From: Gemmatimonadota bacterium
GTDB taxonomy: Bacteria > Gemmatimonadota > Gemmatimonadetes > Longimicrobiales > Gaopeijiaceae
Assembly (NCBI GenBank): GCA_022823145.1
Contig: JAJDXS010000030.1
Location: forward strand, 123,021 to 187,020
DNA length: 64,000 nt
Direction of reading: 5' to 3'
Shown here: positions 52,768-62,803 of the stretch, in pieces
How the letters are laid out: each line of letters begins with the position of its first letter
Numbering within the stretch: position 1 is the first letter of the stretch
Program-made: the position numbers and the translations under genes
Notes under the pieces: model-generated
What the model was told of the DNA's origin: nothing
What the model saw: the letters and a program-made list of their open reading frames with translations, nothing else
Database searches by the model: none

Positions 52768-54005
52768 CCCGCCCCCCGCGCGCACCGCTCCTCGACGACG
52801 TCCAGTATCTCGCATGCGACGGCGAACTTGTCCATCAGGGGAAGCTCCCGCGGCTGTTCGCCACGGACCATGATCGTCACGCGGTTCGTGTCGATCTCGA
52901 AGCCGGCCCCCTCCTCGCCGGCCCGGTTGGCCACGATCAGGTCGAACCCCTTCGCGTCAAGCTTCTGTCGCGCGCGAGCCAGCAGCTCCGAAGTCTCGAG
53001 CGCGAAGCCGACGGCGACGCTCCCCGCCTTCATTCTTGCCGCGGACGCGGCAGCGATATCCGGGTTGGCCACCAGGTCGACCGTGAGCGCGTCACCGGCC
53101 ACACCCCGCTTGACCTTCTCCGTCAGGGGTGTCCGCGGACGGTAGTCCGCCACTGCAGCGGCGTGGATCGCCACGTCCGCCCCCCCAACCCTCTCCAGCA
53201 CGGCGTCACACATCTCCTGAGCCGTCTCGACCCGGACCATGTCGACCCCGTACGGCACGGGCACCGTGGAAGGCCCGGTCACCAGTGTGACCTCGGCCCC
53301 ACGCAGCCAGGCCGCCCTCGCCAGCGCGTACCCCATCTTTCCGGAGGAGCGATTGCCGAGGTACCGTACCGGGTCGACGGGCTCACGCGTGCCCGCCGCG
53401 GTTACCAGCACCCTCAGCCCCGCGAGCGGACCACCGTCTCCCAGCGCCCTCCCCACGGCGTCAACGATCGTCGCCGGTTCCACCATCCGCCCCGGGCCGC
53501 TTCCTTCGCCCGCAGCCAGACGCCCAGCCGCCGGCCCGATCCGCCGGTATCCCAGGTCCTCTTCCAGCACCGTCAGATTGGCGCGGGTGCGCGGGTGCGC
53601 GAACATGCGGTCATTCATCGCCGGCGCAATCACTACCGGGGCATCCGTCGCGACGAGCACGGTGGTCAGCAGGTCGCTGGCGCGCGCGGACGCCGCCCGT
53701 GCGATGAAGTCGGCGGTCGCAGGTGCCACGCATACACAGTCGGCATCGCGGCCGAGCGAGACATGCAGCGCGGCGTCACCGACCGCGAAGATGTCGATCA
53801 GCGGGCCCTGCCCCGTCACTCCCTCGAAGGACAGCGGAGCTACGAACCGCCGGGCCGCGTCGGTCAGGACGACATCGACGGTGGCGCCGCGCAGCGTCAG
53901 GTCACGTGCGACCTGTACGGACTTGTAGGCCGCGATGCCGCCGCAGACACCGAGCACGACCCTCCGGCCGGCCCACGGCGGGAGCGGCTCGCGGCCGGGC
54001 GTCAT
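52764..54005 (-). CDS. coaBC: bifunctional CoaBC (phosphopantothenoylcysteine synthase/decarboxylase)
   Basis: A 413-residue two-domain enzyme of coenzyme A synthesis. The N-terminal flavin decarboxylase part has 'GVCGGIAAYKS', the His in 'ALHVSLGRDAD' and 'APAMNDRM'; the C-terminal synthetase part has 'TAAGTREPVDPVRYLGNRSSGKMG' and 'AAVADYRP'. The flap that normally carries the catalytic Cys (ACGDxGxGRM in E. coli) reads 'LAAGEGSGPGRM', so Ala appears in place of Cys. It belongs to the common yicC-gmk-rpoZ-coaBC run. Confidence 0.92.
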   Translation of the reverse strand: MTPGREPLPPWAGRRVVLGVCGGIAAYKSVQVARDLTLRGATVDVVLTDAARRFVAPLSFEGVTGQGPLIDIFAVGDAALHVSLGRDADCVCVAPATADFIARAASARASDLLTTVLVATDAPVVIAPAMNDRMFAHPRTRANLTVLEEDLGYRRIGPAAGRLAAGEGSGPGRMVEPATIVDAVGRALGDGGPLAGLRVLVTAAGTREPVDPVRYLGNRSSGKMGYALARAAWLRGAEVTLVTGPSTVPVPYGVDMVRVETAQEMCDAVLERVGGADVAIHAAAVADYRPRTPLTEKVKRGVAGDALTVDLVANPDIAAASAARMKAGSVAVGFALETSELLARARQKLDAKGFDLIVANRAGEEGAGFEIDTNRVTIMVRGEQPRELPLMDKFAVACEILDVVEERCARGAG

Positions 54006-54011
54006 GGGCGG

Positions 54012-54227
54012 CTATTCGGCTTCGGGACGGCGGCGCTTTACGAGGCGGTACTCGATCTGGCCCGAGGTGATCGCCTCCAGGGCACGGGTGGAGAGCTTCT
54101 TCTGGTCGCTGAGGTGAGCCTCCCGCGGGAGCTGGTTGAGTTCCCGGGCGTACCGGGCGGCCACCAGCACGCCGAGGTACTTGCTCTGATTGTTCTCGGC
54201 GATCTCGTCAGGGGTAAAGACTCTCAT
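54012..54227 (-). CDS. rpoZ: RNA polymerase omega subunit
   Basis: A 71-residue small subunit that assists assembly of beta-prime. 'NNQSKYLGVLVAARYARELN' and 'KLSTRALEAITSGQIEY' match omega of Bacteroidota and Gemmatimonadota style. AGGAGAATGG precedes the start. Its place between gmk and coaBC supports the call. Confidence 0.88.
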   Translation of the reverse strand: MRVFTPDEIAENNQSKYLGVLVAARYARELNQLPREAHLSDQKKLSTRALEAITSGQIEYRLVKRRRPEAE

Positions 54228-54236
54228 CCATTCTCC

Positions 54237-54905
54237 TCATTCGTTGCTCTCGGCACCGGCGACGCCCTTCAGGCGTGCAATCTCCCGCCGCGCACCAGCT
54301 TCCAGCCCTTCGCACAGGCGGCGCATGTCCGCCGCTTGCTTCCGGCCGGGAGAAGGCCCGCACGCCAGGGCCGCCACCTGCTCGACAGCCTGCCCCAAAT
54401 CCTCGTTGACGACAAACGCCCCGAAGGACGAAGCGGCTCGGAGCTCGGCCAGTGCCGTACGGAGACGGCGCGAGATCTGCCGGGGCGACTCCGTCCCCCT
54501 TCCGACCAGTCGCCTGAGCCACCGGCTGGAATCGGGCGGAATAATAAAGATAACCAAGGCGGCCGGAGCGTGCTCCATCACCTGCCGGGCGCCCTGCACG
54601 TCGATGTCCAGCACCGGAATCGGCCCCCCATACGCTCCAGGCTCGAGGTTGCCGGCGGGCGTGCCGTAGTACTCGCCGTGCACTTTCGCCCACTCGGCGA
54701 GTTCGCCGTTGGCGATCATGGCCTTGAAGCGCCCGCGGGACACGAAGTGGTAGTCGCGGCCGGGATGTTCCCCGGTGCGGGGCTCGCGGGTGGTGGCGGA
54801 CACCGAGAGGATGAACCGGTCGGGGTGCTCGTCCACGAGCCGCGCCGCAATGGTGGTCTTGCCCGCTCCCGAGGGGCCCACCAGGACAAGCGGTCGCCGC
54901 CTCAC
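54237..54905 (-). CDS. gmk: guanylate kinase
   Basis: A 222-residue kinase converting GMP to GDP. 'LVGPSGAGKTTIAARL' is the P-loop, 'SATTREPRTGEHPGRDYHFVS' the GMP-binding part, and 'PVLDIDVQGARQV' the second site. GTG 54905 overlaps the yicC stop (GTGA); the frame to 55145 upstream is not coding. The C-terminal tail of 40 residues after the core is charged. Confidence 0.94.
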   Translation of the reverse strand: MRRRPLVLVGPSGAGKTTIAARLVDEHPDRFILSVSATTREPRTGEHPGRDYHFVSRGRFKAMIANGELAEWAKVHGEYYGTPAGNLEPGAYGGPIPVLDIDVQGARQVMEHAPAALVIFIIPPDSSRWLRRLVGRGTESPRQISRRLRTALAELRAASSFGAFVVNEDLGQAVEQVAALACGPSPGRKQAADMRRLCEGLEAGARREIARLKGVAGAESNE

Positions 54906-55807
54906 TCCACATTCTCCAGCTGCTCCCGCAGCCGCTCCAGCTCCTCCCTGATCGCAACCGCCGAAGCGGAGATCCCCGCATCGTTCGCCTTCGCGCCCAG
55001 CGTATTCGCCTCCCGGTTCATCTCCTGCACCACGAATCCCAGGCGCTTGCCCGCTTTTCGTCCCCCGCTCCCTCCGCCGTCCAGGCTCTCCAGGAACAGC
55101 GCGACGTGCGAGCGGAGCCGCGCGACCTCCTCGGCGATGTCCCACCGTTCGGCGAGGTAGGCGATTTCACGCGCGAGACGGTCTTCGTCGACCTCGACCT
55201 TCTCGGTCAGCCCCGCGACACGCTCCCGCAACCGGTCCCGTTCCCGGAGCAACCGCTGCGGTGCCCTCGACTCGACGGAATCCACCTCCTCGACGATTCT
55301 CGCGATGCTCGCGAGCAACACTTCCTCCAGCCGCCGCCCTTCGCCCGCCCGCATCTCGATGACACCCGCGAGCGCCGCGTCCAGGCACGCGGCAAGCGTG
55401 TCTCCGTCCGCGCCTTCTTCCTGCCCCTGCGTTCCATGGGTCCCGCTGCGCAGCACACCGGGAAGCCGGACCAGCGTATCGATGTCGATCCCGCCCGCCA
55501 GGCCGAGTTCCGCCCCCGCCTCCCGAAGAAGCAGGACGAACCGGCGTGCCCTGTCCATGTCCAGCGCCGGCATCGCCGGGTCCTCAGCCTCGAGGTGCTG
55601 GCAACTCACCGACACCGACACGCCACCTCGGGCAAGCGCGGCGCGCACCTGCTCCACAACCCGAGGTCGGAGACTGTCCCAACCCCTGGGCAGGCTCACC
55701 GAAACACTCAGATGCCGGTGGTTAACCGTCCTGATCTCGGAGCGCAGGATCCTGCCGTCGGGCAACTCCGCCTCCGAGGCGCCGTAGCCGGTCATGCTGT
55801 GGATCAT
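54902..55807 (-). CDS. yicC: YicC family endoribonuclease
   Basis: A 301-residue protein. The N-terminus 'IHSMTGYGASEAELPDGR' and C-terminus 'GFVVQEMNREANTLGAKAN' are diagnostic of YicC/YloC. These proteins act as RNA-cleaving factors. Just before the C-terminus the usual Glu/Arg-rich coiled segment is present. ATG 55807 is chosen; the frame is open to 55888. Confidence 0.92.
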   Translation of the reverse strand: MIHSMTGYGASEAELPDGRILRSEIRTVNHRHLSVSVSLPRGWDSLRPRVVEQVRAALARGGVSVSVSCQHLEAEDPAMPALDMDRARRFVLLLREAGAELGLAGGIDIDTLVRLPGVLRSGTHGTQGQEEGADGDTLAACLDAALAGVIEMRAGEGRRLEEVLLASIARIVEEVDSVESRAPQRLLRERDRLRERVAGLTEKVEVDEDRLAREIAYLAERWDIAEEVARLRSHVALFLESLDGGGSGGRKAGKRLGFVVQEMNREANTLGAKANDAGISASAVAIREELERLREQLENVE

Positions 55808-55820
55808 GACGGAGCCCGCC

Positions 55821-57812
55821 TCAGTTCCAGAATGTCCAGCGCACGCCGTAGAAGCTCCGGGTTCCCGGCAGAAGCCGGCCCGGAACATCCTGGTTGTTGC
55901 GTCGAAGTGTAAGATTTTCTATGGTCGCAAAGATGCTCAGGGTTAGGAAGCGCATCTGCAGGCGAAAATACCAGTTCTGGTAGAAGGGGACGACGTCCGG
56001 GACCAGCCCGGGCTCGTCGTCATCACGGTAGTACCCTGGCGACACGCCCACACTCGGCGAGGCCGCCACATCATCCGGCTCCGGAGGCACGCCCAGCGGC
56101 ACGTTCATCGGCGAGCGCCCCTGCGCGCCCAGGTCCACCCAGAGCTCGAAGTTGCCGCTCTCCCGGAACAGCCGGTGGAAGGAAAGACTGCCGCGGTAGA
56201 CGTGGTCGGGGAAGTAGAGCGCCTCCGACGAGTCCGCGGCTTCCCACAGCTGCACCTCTCCGACGGCAAACAAGCCACTCGGCCAGAGCGGGACTCGCCC
56301 CGCCAGTTCCCATCCCTGCCGGCGCGGCTGGGAAACGATCAGGCCGTCGCGGTCGAAGAGCAGCTGGGTGGGCCAGATGGAATCGGCCTCGACCGCCACG
56401 CGCGCACCGGAGAGTTCGATGTCGCGCCAGCGTGTCCGCAGTCCCAGGCGCGTCCCGCTCCGCTCGGTGAAGCGGCTCGCAGGACCCGCTTCCGTCGAGT
56501 CGGAGTCCTCCTCGGGGACCGTGGCCGCTTCGTCAGGGTCCTCGGGAGGCAGCGGAGTCAGGTACGGGACCGCACGCGTGCCGCCACCGCGCTCCGCGAA
56601 GAGCGTGACATGGGAGACCGGGCTGACCCACGCGTTGAGATCGTAGCCTCCGCCCGACAGGTCGTCCCAGTTCTCGCGCCGGAACCGTGCGTTCACTCCC
56701 CCCCACCGCTCCGATACCGCCGACAGTTCGGCTGAAAGTTCCCGGCCCGGGATGCCGGCCCCGTCGTTGAAGCGCGCGGTCGCCCTACCCCACACCGGAC
56801 CGCGACCGGCCGAAATACGCGATCCGTACTGTCCCCGCGCCTCCGCAAGGAACGGAAACGCGGCGGTGCTGTCACCGGTCGAAACCGCGGCGCTCGTACC
56901 CCACGCCTCGGCCAGCAGTCCCGTGGCGGGGGCCCAGATGCCCTGAAGCGTCCAGTCGGTGCGCGATACGCTGGGTGGAGACGCGGTGAAGACATCGCGC
57001 TCGGCGGCCATCCGGCGGGTCTCGAAACGGAGCCCGGCGCGATCGCCCCGGTGCAGGCTGTATCGGAACCAGACTCCCGTGACGGCCCCGGGCGTTTCGC
57101 GCCCCCGCGTATCCAGTCGTTCGATCGCCAGCGACGCCTTGCCCGCCAGTACGCGGGGGAAAGAGAAGGTGGCACGAAGAAGGTTCGTGTCCAGGTCCCC
57201 GGTTCCCGCCTCGACGAGCGTCAGTGCCTGAGGGTCGGTGTGGACGTAGCGGAAGAGGTGCACCTCCAGTCCGCCCGGCCGGCGCACCACCCGGACCCGC
57301 TCGAGTCCCGAGAGGGGGATGCGGGCCAGGTCGGGGACCGATCCCTCCAGCGGAAGATGCTCCACGCCGTCGTGGTAGAGGCGGATGCCCCCTCCGGAAT
57401 AACCCACCGGGAAAACGGCGACCGCCGCCCCGAAATCCCCGCTGCGTATCGTGAGGAGACCCGGCACTTCGCTCAACAGCTCCCACAGCGTCTGGCCGCG
57501 CGCGCTCATGAGTTCGTCACGGTCCCATTCCCAGATGCCGGAAGGAATACCCGCAGGGACCGGATCGGGGAGTGCCGGAAAGACGGGTGGTGGCGGGAGA
57601 CTGTCCACCTCGACGGAGTCGGAGGCGACCGAGTCGGCGACCATCGCCGAGTCCGGCGGCACCGAGTCCGGAGCCACCTGTAGTGTATCGGGCGGATCCT
57701 GGGCCAACGCGGATCCCGTCGCCAGGGCCGAGATGATGATGCCCGCCAGCAGGTGGACGGCCCGGCGCAACAGCCCCGGGACGTATTCACAACGACGCCC
57801 CGATCCACTCAT
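55821..57812 (-). CDS. TonB-dependent receptor-like outer membrane protein
   Basis: A 663-residue outer membrane protein. A signal peptide (cut near 'ALAQ|DPPD') is followed by a Ser/Asp/Pro-rich spacer, a plug domain (about 105-210: 'LWELLSEVPGLLTIRSGDF', 'PLSGLERVRVVRRPGG'), and a beta-barrel of long alternating strands that ends in an aromatic tail ('YGVRWTFWN'). It lacks a CarboxypepD-type N-terminal domain and shows no clear TonB box, so TonB coupling is uncertain. The frame is open to 58079; ATG 57812 gives a proper signal peptide and lies 5 bases after pepA. Confidence 0.8.
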   Translation of the reverse strand: MSGSGRRCEYVPGLLRRAVHLLAGIIISALATGSALAQDPPDTLQVAPDSVPPDSAMVADSVASDSVEVDSLPPPPVFPALPDPVPAGIPSGIWEWDRDELMSARGQTLWELLSEVPGLLTIRSGDFGAAVAVFPVGYSGGGIRLYHDGVEHLPLEGSVPDLARIPLSGLERVRVVRRPGGLEVHLFRYVHTDPQALTLVEAGTGDLDTNLLRATFSFPRVLAGKASLAIERLDTRGRETPGAVTGVWFRYSLHRGDRAGLRFETRRMAAERDVFTASPPSVSRTDWTLQGIWAPATGLLAEAWGTSAAVSTGDSTAAFPFLAEARGQYGSRISAGRGPVWGRATARFNDGAGIPGRELSAELSAVSERWGGVNARFRRENWDDLSGGGYDLNAWVSPVSHVTLFAERGGGTRAVPYLTPLPPEDPDEAATVPEEDSDSTEAGPASRFTERSGTRLGLRTRWRDIELSGARVAVEADSIWPTQLLFDRDGLIVSQPRRQGWELAGRVPLWPSGLFAVGEVQLWEAADSSEALYFPDHVYRGSLSFHRLFRESGNFELWVDLGAQGRSPMNVPLGVPPEPDDVAASPSVGVSPGYYRDDDEPGLVPDVVPFYQNWYFRLQMRFLTLSIFATIENLTLRRNNQDVPGRLLPGTRSFYGVRWTFWN

Positions 57813-57817
57813 TCGCT

Positions 57818-59320
57818 TCAGAACCCGGCCCTCGCGCGTACCCACTCCAGGAGCAGTCGGCACGGCGTCCCGTTTGGACCGTTGCGCAGGTATGGTTTTT
57901 CCGTCTTGCCGTACGAAGTTCCGGCGATATCCAGATGGGCCCAAGGGGTGCTTCCGACGAATTCGGAGAGGAAGCAGGCGGCCGTGATCGTACCCGCCGG
58001 GCGCCCGCCGACATTCTTCAGATCGGCGACGTCGCTCTCCAGTTGCTTTCGGTACTCCCGGTCGAGGGGCAGCGGCCAACAGGGCTGGTCCGCCTTTTCG
58101 CCCGCCTGCTGGAGTTCGGTCAGCAGAGCCTGGTCATTTCCCAGCAGGGCCGAGCGATAATGCCCCAGGGCGATCACGCAGGCGCCGGTGAGGGTCGCGC
58201 AGTCCACGATCGCCGCGGGATCCCAGCCCTCGGCGTAGTCCAGGGCATCGGCGAGGATCAGCCGACCCTCGGCGTCGGTGTTGATCACCTCGATGGACTT
58301 GCCGGACCGGCTGATGATGACGTCCCCGGGCTTGGTCGCCGAGCCGTTCAGCAGGTTCTCGGAGCTGGGAACGACGCCAACGACGTTCGCGGGTATCCCC
58401 AACCGCCCGATCGCGAACATCGCGCCAAGGACCGCGGCACCTCCGGACATGTCGTACTTCATGTCCTCCATTCCCTTGGCCGGCTTTATCGAGATGCCGC
58501 CTGCGTCGAAGGTCAACCCCTTGCCCACCAGGACGAGTGGGGGCGCTCCAGGGTCGCCACCGTCGTGCCGCAGCACGATCAACCGCGGTTCCTCGTCCGA
58601 TCCTCTCGCCACCGAGAGAAGGGCCCCCATTGCCTCGGCCTCCATCTCGGCGGGGCCGAGGACATCGAGCTGCAAACCGGCTTCGTCCGCGATTCCCGCA
58701 GCCTCGGCCGCCAGCCGGGAAGGCGTCGCGACATTGCCGGGCCTTGCCTGTAGCGTGCGGGCGCGGTTCTCGCCGGTGGCCAAGGCGTGCCCCACCCGGA
58801 CATTCCGCTCCAGCGACCGCAACGGCAGGGACACCACGAGAGCGAACTCGACGAGCGGCGGCCGGTCTTCCGGGTCGTCGCCAACCGCCGGAGGAGACCT
58901 GAGCTCGTCGAAGCGCCAGGACGCGAGCACGAGACCTTCGGCCGAGGCCTGTACCCAGCCCGGTTCGACCTCGGAACCGAGGAACGACAGGCAGAGGGCG
59001 AGAGATCGCAACCGCAAGTCTTCAGCCGCCCGAACGGCCTTCCCCGCCGCGGAACGCATCCTCGAACGGCTCATCGCTTCCAGGGGTCCGACCCCCGCGA
59101 AAAGCACCCTTTCCGGACCCCGGCTGCCGCGCTGATACCCGATGAAACGATCGCTCTCACGGCCCAGGAAATCGCCCGACGACACGGCTTGGCTCAAGGT
59201 ATCGCCCGTGGCCCGACTGAGCGTCGCCAGCTCAGCGAAGGGTCCCCCGTCGGGGACGAGCACCACCAGAAGGGGAGTCTCGACCTGATCGGGTGCCCCC
59301 GTATACGTCTCAAGGCGCAT
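57818..59320 (-). CDS. pepA: leucyl aminopeptidase (M17)
   Basis: A 500-residue metallopeptidase. The C-terminal catalytic domain has 'VGKGLTFDAGGISIKPA', 'MKYDMSGGAAVLG' and the signature 'NTDAEGRLILADAL' with its metal-binding Asp and Glu. The N-terminal half is weakly conserved. ATG 59320 is chosen for GGGGAG; the frame is open to 59404 but overlaps icd. It works in cytosolic peptide turnover and forms hexamers in its family. Confidence 0.93.
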   Translation of the reverse strand: MRLETYTGAPDQVETPLLVVLVPDGGPFAELATLSRATGDTLSQAVSSGDFLGRESDRFIGYQRGSRGPERVLFAGVGPLEAMSRSRMRSAAGKAVRAAEDLRLRSLALCLSFLGSEVEPGWVQASAEGLVLASWRFDELRSPPAVGDDPEDRPPLVEFALVVSLPLRSLERNVRVGHALATGENRARTLQARPGNVATPSRLAAEAAGIADEAGLQLDVLGPAEMEAEAMGALLSVARGSDEEPRLIVLRHDGGDPGAPPLVLVGKGLTFDAGGISIKPAKGMEDMKYDMSGGAAVLGAMFAIGRLGIPANVVGVVPSSENLLNGSATKPGDVIISRSGKSIEVINTDAEGRLILADALDYAEGWDPAAIVDCATLTGACVIALGHYRSALLGNDQALLTELQQAGEKADQPCWPLPLDREYRKQLESDVADLKNVGGRPAGTITAACFLSEFVGSTPWAHLDIAGTSYGKTEKPYLRNGPNGTPCRLLLEWVRARAGF

Positions 59321-59348
59321 ATCGCGCTCCCCGTCCGTTGCGCCCCGC

Positions 59349-60584
<1,236 letters not shown>

Positions 60585-60808
60585 GCGTTCTGGCTCCGGT
60601 TGAAGGGTGAACCTGTGAATCTAGCGGTTTCGCGAACGGATCTCGTCTGAATCCGGCACGGAGTTCGTCCGCGACGCAGGGCAAGGGTCCAAAACGAACG
60701 GCAGACCATTGCCCGAGCAATGCCCGAGTAATCTTGCCGGGCAACCTATCGTAGGAATAGCGTATCCGAAGGCAGTACCCATGGGCACACCCAGCCGGGA
60801 GTCGAAGC

Positions 60809-61252
60809 GTGAGACCAGGACGAGATGACATCAGGAACATCGCCCTCATAGGTGCAGCCGGGCTGGTGGGCGCACTCGGGACCATGTTCGTGCTGGAAGC
60901 AACCGAGGGGCGCGGGGCCGGCTCTGGAGTTTCCGGCGACGGGTTCGATGGTCAGGCCATCAGGGCATACACCATGGATTCCGAGATCACGGTTACCGAA
61001 CCGGCGCGCATCCGCTTCAGCGGCAGCATGTCGCTGCGCCCGAGACCCATTGTCTTCGTCGACGGGATTCGCGTGGACGATTCCGGCGAGATGCTCCAGC
61101 GGCTGAATCCGGACCGGGTCGATCGGATCGAAATCATCAAGGGATCGGCGGCACAGGTCAAGTACGGGAGCGAAGCCGAGAACGGAGCCATCCAGATCTT
61201 CCTGAAGGCCACCGGCGAGTCGGACGAGGAAGGGAGCAGCGAAGGGCGCTGA
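60809..61252 (+). CDS. stand-alone TonB plug-like protein with N-terminal anchor
   Basis: A 147-residue protein. One hydrophobic N-terminal helix (about 10-30) is followed by a plug-type segment: 'RPIVFVDGIRVDDSGEML', 'VDRIEIIKGSAAQVKYGSEA' and 'NGAIQIFLKA', which match the start of TonB-dependent receptor plugs (VDGV, IERIEVLKG, YGSRAANGVI). The beta-barrel is missing, not broken: the protein ends in an acidic Ser/Gly/Glu-rich tail. GTG 60809 has GGGAG eight bases upstream. It might bind a TonB-box partner, or work as a periplasmic regulator. Function is unknown. Confidence 0.75.
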   Translation: MRPGRDDIRNIALIGAAGLVGALGTMFVLEATEGRGAGSGVSGDGFDGQAIRAYTMDSEITVTEPARIRFSGSMSLRPRPIVFVDGIRVDDSGEMLQRLNPDRVDRIEIIKGSAAQVKYGSEAENGAIQIFLKATGESDEEGSSEGR

Positions 61253-61325
61253 CGAACTTCCAGGGCCGGCTCCGGGATCGGGAATCCCGTGGGCAGGAGG
61301 ACCCATTGAGGAACCGGAATCCACG

Positions 61326-61817
61326 GTGAGGGTGTCGCCTCATCCCCGTCGCGTTCTCGCGCTCGACTACGGAACCCGCCGCATCGGCATTGCGGTCAGC
61401 GATCCCTCGGGCACGCTGGCCTCTCCGGTCACGACCCTGTCGCGGCGGATCGGGAAGCGCCCCCCGATCACCAGGATCGTGGCGCTGGCCTCCGAGCATG
61501 CCGCCGAAGCCTTCGTCGTCGGACTTCCCCTGGACGACGATGGCAACGAAACTGAGTGGAGCACGGACGTCAGGGACTTTGGCCGACAACTTGGAATGCG
61601 GAGCGGAATGCCGGTGCACTTCGCCGACGAGCGGTATTCTTCGGTGGAGGCGGAAGCGCGCATCCGCTCGATCGGTTTGCGGCGCAAGGCGAGGGAGGAC
61701 AAGGCCAGGATCGATGCGGGAGCAGCCGCGATCTTCCTACAGGACTGGCTTGATGCGCGTTCGGCGCACGCGCCCGTGGATCCCGAACCGGGACACGCGG
61801 CGCCGGCGAACCCGTAG
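61326..61817 (+). CDS. ruvX: Holliday junction resolvase-like RuvX (YqgF)
   Basis: A 163-residue RNase H-fold nuclease. 'LALDYGTRRIGIAVSD', 'FVVGLPLDDDGNE', 'HFADERYSSVEAE' and 'IDAGAAAIFLQDWLD' hold the three acids. In bacteria it acts in rRNA processing and possibly recombination. Start GTG 61326. It overlaps mltG by 65 bases, in another frame. Confidence 0.9.
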   Translation: MRVSPHPRRVLALDYGTRRIGIAVSDPSGTLASPVTTLSRRIGKRPPITRIVALASEHAAEAFVVGLPLDDDGNETEWSTDVRDFGRQLGMRSGMPVHFADERYSSVEAEARIRSIGLRRKAREDKARIDAGAAAIFLQDWLDARSAHAPVDPEPGHAAPANP

Positions 61818-62793
61818 CACCGCTGCCGTCGTAGCGATCGGTGCGTTGGGGGGAACCCTGACGTGTGCCCCACCTCTGCCACCGGGAGAGGCTGTCGTAC
61901 GGATCCCCGAGGGCGCCACGTTCGACGTAGTGCTCGATTCCCTTGAATCGCGACAGATCATCGACCGTAGGCTCTTCGTCCACGCCTACGCGCGGATGCG
62001 CGGATTGGACCGATCCGTCAAGGCGGGGACCTATCGGATCGAACGGGGCGCGCCCACGCGGCGAATCCTTGACATCCTGACCGCCGGCCGCGTCGTCACG
62101 ATCCCGATGACCATACCCGAAGGCTTTACCATCGTGGCGATGGCGCCTCGCATCGCGGCGGCCACCGGCTCCGACTCCACGGCGGTTGCGAACCGGCTGG
62201 TCGAGAGGTCGCGACACCTCGACTGGGATGTGCCCGGGCCCGGCCTCGAGGGATACCTGTTTCCGGACACCTACCGCTTCGCCGAGGGGATCCGGATCGA
62301 GACCGTCGTCGCGACCATGCTCGAGGCCTACCGTGCCTACTGGACACCGGAGCGGCGCGATCGCCTCCAGGAAATCGGTCTGAGCGAGAACGAACTGGTC
62401 ACCCTTGCGTCGATCATCCAGGCCGAAGCGGTGTACACGGCCGAAATGACCACCATATCCAGCGTGTACCACAACCGGCTCCGGATCGGGATGCGGCTCC
62501 AGGCCGACCCGACCGTACTGTATGCGCTTGGCGGACACCGGCCCCGGCTCCTCTACGCGGCAATCGACTCGGTCGCCGACAACCCCTACAACACCTACGC
62601 ACACGCCGGCCTCCCCCCCGGTCCGATCGGCGCACCCGGGGCGGCCGCCCTCGACGCCGCGCTGAATCCCGCGGACACCGACTATCTCTACTTCGTGGCG
62701 CGACCGAACGGAGAGCACATCTTCACCCGTTCGCTGCGCGAGCACAACAATGCGCGCGCCCAGGTCCGCCGCGAAGCGTCCAGCGCCAGGTAA
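61753..62793 (+). CDS. mltG: endolytic murein transglycosylase MltG
   Basis: A 346-residue YceG-like enzyme that cleaves nascent glycan strands and helps end chain growth. A basic N-terminus leads to a single hydrophobic segment (about 20-40, with a Cys that could be a lipobox), then a LysM-like part ('VVRIPEGATFDVVLDSLE'), and the catalytic domain 'LASIIQAEAVYTAEMTTISSVYHNRLRIGMRLQADPTVLYALGG' with its Glu. ATG 61753 is chosen because the region before it is coding for ruvX. It is next to ruvX, as in many genomes. Confidence 0.9.
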   Translation: MRVRRTRPWIPNRDTRRRRTRSTAAVVAIGALGGTLTCAPPLPPGEAVVRIPEGATFDVVLDSLESRQIIDRRLFVHAYARMRGLDRSVKAGTYRIERGAPTRRILDILTAGRVVTIPMTIPEGFTIVAMAPRIAAATGSDSTAVANRLVERSRHLDWDVPGPGLEGYLFPDTYRFAEGIRIETVVATMLEAYRAYWTPERRDRLQEIGLSENELVTLASIIQAEAVYTAEMTTISSVYHNRLRIGMRLQADPTVLYALGGHRPRLLYAAIDSVADNPYNTYAHAGLPPGPIGAPGAAALDAALNPADTDYLYFVARPNGEHIFTRSLREHNNARAQVRREASSAR

Positions 62794-62803
62794 CCGGCGA
62801 CCG

